This document shows, piece by piece, positions 1 through 6,370 of a stretch of 37,800 nt of DNA. Numbering within the stretch: position 1 is the first letter of the stretch; each line of letters starts with the position of its first letter. This DNA comes from Hyphomicrobiales bacterium. GTDB taxonomy: Bacteria; Pseudomonadota; Alphaproteobacteria; Rhizobiales; Beijerinckiaceae. The position numbers and the translations under genes are program-made. Location: contig JAQGKD010000041.1 in the NCBI GenBank assembly GCA_028290285.1, forward strand, positions 1 through 37,800, given 5' to 3'. The notes under the pieces were generated by a model that ran no database searches, was not told where the DNA came from, and was given only the letters and a program-made list of their open reading frames with translations.

Positions 1-749
1 GAAATCGCGAAGCCGTCCTTCACCGTGTAGTACGGATGGAAGGGCACGGTGTCGGCCTTGGACTTCACGTTCACGCCGGTGGGGTTGTTGTTGCCCGGCA
101 CGTGCAGCGCCCAGATGTGCAGGCCGACGACGCCTGCGATCATGAACGGCAGCAGGTAGTGCAGCGAGAAGAAGCGGTTCAGCGTGGGGTTGTCGACCGA
201 ATAACCGCCCCACAGCCAGGTGGTGATGGCATTGCCCACCAGCGGGATGGCCGAGAACAGGTTGGTGATGACCGTCGCGCCCCAGAAGCTCATCTGGCCC
301 CAGGGAAGCACGTAGCCCATGAAGGCAGTCGCCATCATCAGCAGGAAGATGATCACGCCGAGGATCCAGAGCACTTCGCGGGGCGCCTTGTAGGAGCCGT
401 AGTAGAGGCCGCGCAGCATGTGGATGTAGACGGCGACGAAGAACATCGAGGCGCCGTTGGCGTGTCCGTAGCGGAGGAACCAGCCCCAGTTCACGTCACG
501 CATGATGTGCTCGACTGAGGCGAAGGCGAAGTCCACATGCGGCGTGTAGTGCATCGCGAGCGTGATGCCGGTGACGATCTGGGCGATCAGCATCACGGAA
601 AGGATGCCGCCGAAGGTCCAGAAGTAATTGAGATTGCGCGGGACCGGATAGGCCACGAATGAACTATGGATCAGCCCCATGATGGGCAGCCGGCTCTCGA
701 ACCAACGGCCGACGGCGCTCTTGGGGACGTAAGTGGAGGGTCCGCTCAT
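1..749 (-). CDS. petB: Cytochrome b of the cytochrome bc1 complex (N-terminal part; C-terminus beyond the left edge)
   Basis: This is the membrane-embedded di-heme subunit of ubiquinol:cytochrome c oxidoreductase, which moves electrons across the inner membrane in the Q cycle. About 249 residues are visible from an ATG at 747-749. The N-terminus reads [17 protein letters not shown] and is followed by family hallmarks: LAMHYTPH and [13 protein letters not shown] (first heme-ligand histidine pair), [14 protein letters not shown] (quinol-oxidation site region), then [13 protein letters not shown] and GLHIWALH (second histidine pair). The rest, and probably petC for cytochrome c1, lies off the left edge. 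It is downstream of petA on the same strand, separated by about 80 bases that hold two hairpins. Identity is secure; only completeness is limited by the window. Confidence 0.97.
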   Translation of the reverse strand, partial: MSGPSTYVPKSAVGRWFESRLPIMGLIHSSFVAYPVPRNLNYFWTFGGILSVMLIAQIVTGITLAMHYTPHVDFAFASVEHIMRDVNWGWFLRYGHANGASMFFVAVYIHMLRGLYYGSYKAPREVLWILGVIIFLLMMATAFMGYVLPWGQMSFWGATVITNLFSAIPLVGNAITTWLWGGYSVDNPTLNRFFSLHYLLPFMIAGVVGLHIWALHVPGNNNPTGVNVKSKADTVPFHPYYTVKDGFAI

Positions 750-792
750 GTCATTCACTCTGTTCGAAGATCTAACGGCGCGTGAACATCTG

Positions 793-818
793 AAAAACCC
801 GGGCTGCGAACCCGGGTT
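793..818 (-). terminator. Terminator-like hairpin between petA and petB
   Basis: On the minus strand the 8-bp perfect stem AACCCGGG/CCCGGGTT (811-818 with 796-803, loop of 7) is followed at once by five T residues (793-797), the layout of an intrinsic terminator. It lies 11 bases beyond the petA stop and about 45 bases before the petB start, inside what should be one operon. It may therefore attenuate petB, or act as a processing or stability stem, rather than stop all transcription. Confidence 0.6.
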
Positions 819-837
819 ATCGGCTTGGTCAGCCGAT
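819..837 (-). promoter_or_regulatory. Second intercistronic hairpin overlapping the petA stop codon
   Basis: ATCGGCT (819-825) pairs perfectly with AGCCGAT (831-837) across a 5-base loop. The loop and the 3' arm contain the petA stop codon (829-831). It directly abuts the terminator-like stem, so the petA-petB junction carries two hairpins in tandem. The structure is seen in the sequence; a role in differential expression or mRNA stability is inferred. Confidence 0.45.
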
Positions 838-1347
838 CTTCACTTTGGTATCGGAAACGAACTGGTAGAGGGGCACTTCCAGGTTGCGCGGGGCAGGGCC
901 CTTCCGGATGCGGCCTGACGTGTCGTACACCGAGCCGTGGCACGGGCAGAACCAGCCGTCGTATTCGCCTTCGTGGCCGAGCGGCACGCAACCCAGATGG
1001 GTGCAGACGCCGACGACGACGAGCCACTCCGGCTTCTTGACGCGTGCGGCATCGGTCTCGGGGTCCGGGAGCGTGGCGACGTTCACCGCCTCGGCTTCCT
1101 GAATTTCCTTCTTGGTGCGATGCCTGACAAAGACAGGCTTGCCGCGCCACTTGACGGTCATGATGCCGCCTTCCGCGAGCTGGCCCACGTCGACCTCGGT
1201 CGAGGCGAGCGCCAGCGTCGAGGCGTCGGGGTTCATCTGGCTGATCAGGGGCCAGACAACCGCGCCCGTGCCCACGGCTGCCGCGGCTCCCGTGGCGATG
1301 TAGAGGAAATCCCTGCGGGTCGGCTCGACCGTCGTTGCTTGTGCCAC
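829..1347 (-). CDS. petA: Ubiquinol-cytochrome c reductase iron-sulfur subunit (Rieske protein)
   Basis: This is the Rieske [2Fe-2S] subunit of the bc1 complex; its mobile head carries electrons from quinol to cytochrome c1 on the periplasmic side. It is about 172 residues long. An N-terminal twin-arginine segment ([11 protein letters not shown]) runs into an uncleaved transmembrane anchor. The C-terminal half holds the cluster-binding motifs CTHLGC and CPCHGS, each with one Cys and one His ligand and one disulfide Cys. I prefer the GTG at 1345-1347 as start: a G-rich stretch lies 5 bases upstream and AAGGA 13 bases upstream. A TTG at 1357-1359 would add four residues but sits one base after AAGGAT. 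petB follows on the same strand; trmL is divergent. Confidence 0.96.
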   Translation of the reverse strand: MAQATTVEPTRRDFLYIATGAAAAVGTGAVVWPLISQMNPDASTLALASTEVDVGQLAEGGIMTVKWRGKPVFVRHRTKKEIQEAEAVNVATLPDPETDAARVKKPEWLVVVGVCTHLGCVPLGHEGEYDGWFCPCHGSVYDTSGRIRKGPAPRNLEVPLYQFVSDTKVKIG

Positions 1348-1664
1348 GATTACCCCCAAATCCTTCTGTCACGCGCCGTAGCGCGGGTCCGTCCATGTCA
1401 CGCTCGCGTGGGCCCAAGCGAGCTAGAAGTTAAGCCGTTGCCATACGGGCGGCGCTCGGGAGCCGCAATGCGACCCATCGCCACCGTGACGCGCGCGAGG
1501 CATCCTGTGACGCGGGACTACATGCTCTTGAGCGGGCGCTATGTCGCACCCTTCGCCGCGGTTGTCCATAGTCACGCCCTCGTGAGATCGTCGTAGCGCA
1601 CAAGTGGATCGGCGCACAGGCGATCACTGGCGTCCCCGGCGCGCCAGTGTTAGGGCGTGCGCCC
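1348..1664. promoter_or_regulatory. Divergent intergenic region between petA and trmL with repeated GTCAC/GTGAC cores
   Basis: This gene-free stretch of about 317 bases must hold the petAB promoter (leftward) and the trmL-hemF promoter (rightward). I could not assign convincing -35/-10 boxes. The pentamer GTCAC or its complement GTGAC, followed by GC, occurs five times: at 1368, 1397, 1486, 1507 and 1571. That is more than expected for a 5-mer over this length and could mark binding sites for a regulator. No coding frame with a credible protein and no RNA gene was seen here. Confidence 0.35.
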
Positions 1665-2150
1665 ATGACCGATGCCCCAAACAGGCAAGCGCTTCTCACG
1701 CTCGCCCTCTATCAACCCGACATCCCGCAGAACACCGGGACGATGCTGCGGAGCTGCGCGTGCCTCGGGGTTTCGGCCGCGATCATCGAGCCGGCAGGTT
1801 TTCCCATTTCCGACAGGCATTTCCGCCGGTCCGGCATGGATTACCTGGATCACGTCGAGATCGCCCGGCACGTTTCCTTCGCGGCTTTCGAAACCTGGCG
1901 GCGGGAGGCAGGACGCCGCCTCGTGCTTCTGACGACGGTCGGGAGCGTTCCTTATACCTCCTTCAGCTTCCAGCCTGGGGACGTGTTGATGGTGGGGCGC
2001 GAATCGGCCGGCGTGCCGGACGGCGTTCATGACGCTGCAGATGCGCGGATCGTCATCCCCATCCTGCCGACCTTGCGCTCGCTCAATGTCGCCGTCGCAG
2101 CCGCCATGGTAATCGGGGAAGCGTTGCGCCAAATGCAGGACCGTAAATGA
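1665..2150 (+). CDS. trmL: tRNA (cytidine(34)-2'-O)-methyltransferase, TrmL-type SPOUT enzyme
   Basis: The product 2'-O-methylates the wobble base of tRNA-Leu isoacceptors using S-adenosylmethionine. It is about 161 residues, the size of a minimal SPOUT (trefoil-knot) methyltransferase. The N-terminus has [11 protein letters not shown], the family signature, and [10 protein letters not shown] is followed by the conserved LRSCACLG. The C-terminal knot is marked by [14 protein letters not shown] and [15 protein letters not shown], the SAM-binding loops. I chose the ATG at 1665 (MTDAPNRQ), with AGGG about 8 bases upstream, over an in-frame GTG at 1647. The stop overlaps the hemF start as ATGA, implying translational coupling. 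Confidence 0.94.
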   Translation: MTDAPNRQALLTLALYQPDIPQNTGTMLRSCACLGVSAAIIEPAGFPISDRHFRRSGMDYLDHVEIARHVSFAAFETWRREAGRRLVLLTTVGSVPYTSFSFQPGDVLMVGRESAGVPDGVHDAADARIVIPILPTLRSLNVAVAAAMVIGEALRQMQDRK

Positions 2151-3061
2151 ACGAGATTTTGACGCAGAGCCGCAAGGTGCAGGCCCGGACATGGTTCCAG
2201 TCACTGCAGGACCAGATCATGGCGGCCTTCGAAGCGATCGAGGACGATTGCTTCGGGCCTTTCGCAGACGATGCGCCGATTACGCCGGGCCGCTTCGAGC
2301 GCAAGCCGTGGACCCGGATTGATCACGACGGACAGCCCGGTGGCGGCGGCACCATGGGCATGCTGCATGGGCGCGTGTTCGAAAAGGCGGGCATTCACAC
2401 ATCCAGCGTTTTCGGGACATTCGCACCCGAGTTCGCGCGCCAGATCCCTGGCGCGGAAGAAGATCCACGCTTCTGGGCGTCGGGCATTTCGCTGATCGCG
2501 CATCCCTGGAACCCCAACATCCCGGCTGTTCATATGAACACGCGCTTCGTGGTGACATCCAAGGCGTGGTTCGGGGGCGGGGCGGATCTCACGCCCGTGC
2601 TCAACAAGCGTCGACGGCAGGAAGATCCCGATAGCATCGCATTCCACGCGGCGTGCGAGGAGGCCTGCGGGCGGCACCCGGCGGTCGCGGATTACGGGAG
2701 GTACAAAACCTGGTGCGACGAATATTTCTTCCTGAAACACCGCAACGAACCGCGCGGCATCGGTGGCATCTTCTACGATTATCTGAACTCGGCGGGCGAC
2801 GCGGCCAACAGCAGATGGGAGGCGGATTTCGCCTTCACGCGTGACGTCGGCAGCACGTTCCTGTCGGTGTATCCCGAAATCGTCCGGCGCAACATGGACA
2901 AGCCGTGGGGCCCCGCCCAGCGCGACGAGCAGCTGGTGCGCCGCGGGCGCTACGTGGAGTTCAACCTTCTCTACGATCGCGGCACGATCTTTGGCCTGAA
3001 GACCGGGGGCAACGTCGAGTCGATTCTCTCGTCCATGCCGCCGACCGTCAAATGGCCCTGA
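2147..3061 (+). CDS. hemF: Oxygen-dependent coproporphyrinogen III oxidase
   Basis: HemF oxidatively decarboxylates coproporphyrinogen III to protoporphyrinogen IX in aerobic heme synthesis. The 304-residue protein matches the usual size. Visible family motifs are [42 protein letters not shown] (metal or substrate loop) and the C-terminal stretch [34 protein letters not shown]. The start overlaps the trmL stop by four bases. Heme supply beside the bc1 genes is a sensible grouping. The stop at 3061 is only 6 bases from the end of the convergent small gene, leaving no room for a separate terminator. Confidence 0.97.
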   Translation: MNEILTQSRKVQARTWFQSLQDQIMAAFEAIEDDCFGPFADDAPITPGRFERKPWTRIDHDGQPGGGGTMGMLHGRVFEKAGIHTSSVFGTFAPEFARQIPGAEEDPRFWASGISLIAHPWNPNIPAVHMNTRFVVTSKAWFGGGADLTPVLNKRRRQEDPDSIAFHAACEEACGRHPAVADYGRYKTWCDEYFFLKHRNEPRGIGGIFYDYLNSAGDAANSRWEADFAFTRDVGSTFLSVYPEIVRRNMDKPWGPAQRDEQLVRRGRYVEFNLLYDRGTIFGLKTGGNVESILSSMPPTVKWP

Positions 3062-3067
3062 TCGAGG

Positions 3068-3277
3068 TCAGCGCGTGACAATGCGTTCGGGACAGGAGCG
3101 TCCTGTGTCGATCTGCACCACGAAGAGACGAACGGGCGTGTAATATTTGCAGTCGATCTTCCAGCCCCCGGCGCTGCGCTCGGACGTTACGTTTACGCCC
3201 TCGTTGCCCAGATAGAGCAGCACGTTGAACCCCAAGCCGCCCAGCCCGATGACAGTCATAAAGAGCAATTTAATCAT
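3068..3277 (-). CDS. Small hypothetical protein with an N-terminal membrane or signal segment
   Basis: This is an unrecognised 69-residue protein. The first 20 or so residues (MIKLLFMTVIGLGGLGFNVL) form one hydrophobic segment, either a signal anchor or an uncleaved signal peptide. The remainder is polar with two cysteines (in KIDCKYY and GRSCPE) and would face the periplasm if the N-terminus stays in the cytoplasm. It starts 45 bases after the GtrA-family gene on the same strand, so the two are probably co-transcribed. Its stop nearly meets the hemF stop. No function can be assigned; coding status rests on the clean frame, a plausible topology and position. Confidence 0.55.
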   Translation of the reverse strand: MIKLLFMTVIGLGGLGFNVLLYLGNEGVNVTSERSAGGWKIDCKYYTPVRLFVVQIDTGRSCPERIVTR

Positions 3278-3322
3278 CGTGAAACCTGCTTTTTCAATGA
3301 ATCAGGTATGCAGGCTTTTCGT

Positions 3323-3712
3323 TTAAATTCCGTTCACGGGAGCGAAGGTCCAGAGCTTGTTGGCGAGGAAGCTCCACACGAGGACCGCCCCGGTGGTGAG
3401 AACCTGGGCCGGCAAATAGGGCAGGCCGCCGCGCTCGACGAAAAGGATCATGATTCCCCAGGTCAGAAGGAAGCCGACCCCCGCGACGGTCGCGAAACGC
3501 CATCCGGCCTCGCGGTGGGATCTGTCGCTCTCGAATGTGTGCCGACGGTTGAGCAGGTAGGATGTCACGCCGCCGCAGCAATATCCCACAAGGGTGGCCG
3601 GCACGGGTGTCCAGCCGGAATATTCAACGAGCGCGATCAGTGCGCCGTAATGGGCCACAGCCGCGAAAAGTCCTACGAAAACGAAAGTCGTCATTTGCCG
3701 GGTAATTGACAT
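3323..3712 (-). CDS. GtrA-family membrane protein
   Basis: The 129-residue protein has about four transmembrane helices and the GtrA layout: an N-terminal FVFVGLFAAVAHYG helix, a second helix with GYCCGGVTSYLLNRRHTF (the conserved SYxLNRxxTF motif), a third helix near FATVAGVGFLLTWG and a fourth ending in SFLANKLWTF. GtrA proteins are linked to polysaccharide modification and are proposed to flip or handle polyprenyl-linked sugars at the inner membrane. No glucosyltransferase partner lies beside it; the 69-residue protein follows, and the SCPU gene lies upstream on the same strand about 54 bases away. A UbiA/GT-C pair at 22.9-25.2 kb could be a functional relative, but that is inference. Confidence 0.85.
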   Translation of the reverse strand: MSITRQMTTFVFVGLFAAVAHYGALIALVEYSGWTPVPATLVGYCCGGVTSYLLNRRHTFESDRSHREAGWRFATVAGVGFLLTWGIMILFVERGGLPYLPAQVLTTGAVLVWSFLANKLWTFAPVNGI

Positions 3713-3766
3713 GGGCGTTACCTAACCCGTCGCGACAGGTCTGTCACGAGCGTCCGCGCGCGGAAT

Positions 3767-4768
3767 TCAGTATGTGAGACTGACGACGACGCGGTCGGAG
3801 TAGAGGCCGGTCTCAGGAGTCTGTTGCGCGGATATGCGACCGTAGACCGTCAGGCTCTGGACGGTGCCTGTGCCGGTGCCGCTCAAGGTATCGCGGCCGT
3901 CGGTCCAACCCCAGCCTTGCGTCAGGGCTGCGTCGCTATAGAGCCCGTAGGTGATGCCCGTCGGCCCCTTCGACATGAGGCGTGACAGCGGCGAGGCAGC
4001 CTGAGCCATGCCTCCGTCGAGCGAGACGATATAGGCGGTCGTGCGGGTGCACCAAAGGTCGATCCGGCCGGCCCCGTTCGCCCCCACGGACAGGCCGGTC
4101 GTGGTACCAAAATTCACGTCGCTCACCTGTATCAGGCAATTGGGTGCGACAGAGGCGCTCCATGTCCATGCGGAGGCACTGATCTGCTGGGCGCCGGTCA
4201 GCGGGCAGGATCTTGTGTCCAGATAAGTGTAGCTCAGCCCCGGCGCTGTCCCTGTCCAAACATAATTTCCCGGCAGGGCGGTCGTCTGCGACGCGGAGAT
4301 CGCGTCGTAGACGGTCAGGACCTGGCTTGCCGTCCCGCTGCCAGGCGCCAGCTTGAGGTCTACCTGCACGCCGCCCGACCCATAGGCCGCGCCGGTCAGG
4401 CCCCAACTGCCCCAGACCTGCGCGCCTCCGGCATCGCTAAAAATCTCGTGGGTCAGCGATGCCCCCGACCCCGCCATAATGCGCTGTCCGCCGGCACTCA
4501 CCGTGCCCGGTGGAAGCTCGACGCAAACGCGGACGGTACGGTTGTTTTTTCCCGCGCAGGACACCGTCATCGAGGTCGTGCCCGTCTTGGCCGACCCCGA
4601 GAGAACAGCAACGGCACCATACGTACCGTTGCCGACAGATGCCGAACAGGTCTGCGCCTGTGCTCCGCCGCAACTGATGAGTGCCGCGGCGCAGGCGATC
4701 GCGGTCAGCCACGAAGGGTTGGAGAAGGGCGGGTGGCGAAGAAGATCGGCGGGTTCAAATCTCTTCAT
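3767..4768 (-). CDS. Secreted protein with two spore coat U (SCPU) domains
   Basis: The protein is about 333 residues from the ATG at 4766-4768; a GTG at 4777 with GGA six bases upstream is an alternative start. It begins with a basic stretch and then a signal peptide (WLTAIACAAALISCGG) ending near AQAQ. Two SCPU-like beta domains follow. The N-terminal one (about 41-175) starts TCSASVGNGTYG and ends near SQVLTVYDAIS. The C-terminal one (about 205-333) starts NCLIQVSDVNFG, contains GRIDLWCTRTTAYIVSLDGG, YGLYSDAALTQGWG and SLTVYGRI, and ends SDRVVVSLTY with a penultimate-strand pattern typical of pilin-like subunits. SCPU proteins are normally assembled by a chaperone-usher pair (Csu pili); none is visible here. 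It is divergent from the TadE genes and may belong with them. Confidence 0.85.
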   Translation of the reverse strand: MKRFEPADLLRHPPFSNPSWLTAIACAAALISCGGAQAQTCSASVGNGTYGAVAVLSGSAKTGTTSMTVSCAGKNNRTVRVCVELPPGTVSAGGQRIMAGSGASLTHEIFSDAGGAQVWGSWGLTGAAYGSGGVQVDLKLAPGSGTASQVLTVYDAISASQTTALPGNYVWTGTAPGLSYTYLDTRSCPLTGAQQISASAWTWSASVAPNCLIQVSDVNFGTTTGLSVGANGAGRIDLWCTRTTAYIVSLDGGMAQAASPLSRLMSKGPTGITYGLYSDAALTQGWGWTDGRDTLSGTGTGTVQSLTVYGRISAQQTPETGLYSDRVVVSLTY

Positions 4769-4953
4769 GAAGAGCACAATTATTCCAGTAGTTTGCAATT
4801 GCGCTAGAACAATAAATTTTCAGAACTTCCCCTCGGGGGACCGGCGTAACAATTTCTTACGGAATGTAGCCTAGAACTCGTTCAATTGCGAAATCCGTCA
4901 TTCCCTTCGATTTAATTTCAGCGTCCACTTTGATTTACAGCGGTTTCCGTCTC

Positions 4954-5550
4954 ATGCCATTTCTGAACTTCAAGCGGAATATTGCTCGCGCTCTTCCGAG
5001 GTTGTTTCCCGGCAGCGGCTATTTCAGGCGCGACACGCGTGGCGCGGCGGCGCTCGAATTCGCGATCGTCGGGCTACCTTTCTTTGCCGTCGTCTTTGTC
5101 GTCCTGGAAGTCGCGGTCGACTTCCAGATTTACGCTGAGCTCGACACTTCCTTGCAAAAAGCTGCCGCCGACATTCGCTCGGGAACCGTCCAGATGCAGA
5201 GCATGACGGCGGAGCAGTTCAAGTCGCAGATTTTATGCCCACGGCTGCCGGGGCTCAGTTGCTCCTCGATCCTGCTGACTGCCGCCACAATCAGCAATCC
5301 AGACCTGCCGTGGTACGGTAATGCTGACCAGTGGAATGCCTGGGAGGTCGTGGCCATCAACCCGGGGTGGTTGCCATGGTGCCCGGGCGGGTCGGGCGAC
5401 GTCGTTCTCCTCCAGATGGGTTATCCGGTGCCACTCGCCTCCATGATCTGGGCAGGGACACTCAAGGCGAACGGCTCCAGATATTACGTATCGACAGTCG
5501 CGCTCCGGAACGATCCGTTCGGCGTGCCTGTCAGCGCAGCGGGGTGCTGA
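4954..5550 (+). CDS. TadE-family pseudopilin
   Basis: The product is about 198 residues from the ATG at 4954; a TTG at 4930 is also in frame. Residues near 30 carry the TadE signature RGAAALEFAIVGLPFF, with Gly before AAALEF so that Glu is at +5 of a predicted prepilin-type cleavage site, followed by one transmembrane helix and a coiled segment (YAELDTSLQKAA). The rest is a periplasmic domain with several cysteines (SQILCPRLPGLSC, PWCPGG, SAAGC). TadE/TadF are minor pseudopilins of the tight-adherence (Flp) pilus, processed by the TadV peptidase. No other Tad machinery is in the window. The next TadE-like gene begins one base after this stop. Confidence 0.88.
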   Translation: MPFLNFKRNIARALPRLFPGSGYFRRDTRGAAALEFAIVGLPFFAVVFVVLEVAVDFQIYAELDTSLQKAAADIRSGTVQMQSMTAEQFKSQILCPRLPGLSCSSILLTAATISNPDLPWYGNADQWNAWEVVAINPGWLPWCPGGSGDVVLLQMGYPVPLASMIWAGTLKANGSRYYVSTVALRNDPFGVPVSAAGC

Positions 5551-5551
5551 C

Positions 5552-6202
5552 GTGAAGCGTATGATCCGGAGGTTCGGGAGGGCGCAAGCCGCGACGTCCG
5601 CCGTCGAATTTGCGCTGGTCCTGCCATTGTTGCTGATACTGATGCTCGGAAGCTTCGAACTCAATCGTTTTTTGCGTTTTTCGAGGCACCTCGCTTCTGC
5701 CGCGGACTCGCTCGCGGGCTTAACCGCGCAACGGACGAGCCTGTCAGCCACATCCGTAGTTTTTTTCGATCAGGTCGGTGTCTTACAGGTCTTCCGGGAA
5801 GTCCAGGAGCTGGGAGGGTGGGGCGGCATGGGAATCCAGTCGACCCAGGTCGTGTTCACGCCCACTGTCGCAGGCTGCACCGTCAGTTGCACATACACGG
5901 CCAACGTCGCCTGGACGTGGGGAACCATGATTTCGCAGAATGGCACCATGAGCCGCACCTGTGGGACGCTCGCAGGCGTGGCTGAGGGAGTGAAGCCAAC
6001 CGGCAAGACGCTGCCTCAGAATTTGTTCGGCCCCAGTGCCCTGATCGTCGTCGATCTCAGTTTTAATTATGTGCCGCTGATCGGTTCTGTGTTCGTCCCG
6101 CCCATAAGGTTGGTCAAGCAGGCATTTTATGCGCCTCGCTTCACGGCGTCGTACATAACGGTGGCAGATCCTGCGGATACGGCCCGGTGTCCCGGTTTTT
6201 GA
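5552..6202 (+). CDS. Second TadE/TadF-like pseudopilin
   Basis: The 216-residue protein starts with GTG at 5552 (GGGG seven bases upstream); ATG at 5561 is an alternative. Its N-terminus reads QAATSAVEFALVLPLLLILM, a TadE-type class III pilin signal and helix. Unlike the upstream paralogue, the position before the predicted cleavage site is Ala rather than Gly, and Glu remains at +5. The periplasmic part contains a disulfide-like pair (GCTVSCTY) and ends DTARCPGF. It is almost fused to the first TadE gene, so the two are surely co-translated and may form a heteromer. A strong hairpin separates it from the TadG-like gene. Confidence 0.86.
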   Translation: MKRMIRRFGRAQAATSAVEFALVLPLLLILMLGSFELNRFLRFSRHLASAADSLAGLTAQRTSLSATSVVFFDQVGVLQVFREVQELGGWGGMGIQSTQVVFTPTVAGCTVSCTYTANVAWTWGTMISQNGTMSRTCGTLAGVAEGVKPTGKTLPQNLFGPSALIVVDLSFNYVPLIGSVFVPPIRLVKQAFYAPRFTASYITVADPADTARCPGF

Positions 6203-6294
6203 ACGCACTGCGAGGAATATCTTTCCGTGTTTTAATATTCGCAGAGCAATCGTCGCAGCAATTAGTTGTCGAATTCCGTCGTAGTGTGACACGG

Positions 6295-6327
6295 GTGCTG
6301 CGGCACAGGCCTTTTTTGCCACAGCAC
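6295..6327 (+). promoter_or_regulatory. Intercistronic hairpin upstream of the TadG-like gene
   Basis: GTGCTGCGGCA (6295-6305) pairs with TGCCACAGCAC (6317-6327) as an 11-bp stem with one C/A mismatch and an 11-base loop containing five T residues. It lies in the 168-base gap between the second TadE and the TadG-like gene. No T-tract follows directly, so it looks more like an mRNA-processing or stability element than a terminator. The structure is read directly; the function is inferred. Confidence 0.45.
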
Positions 6328-6370
6328 ACTCAGTCCGGTTTTTCGAACAAAGTTTTTTTCCGGGGTTACC

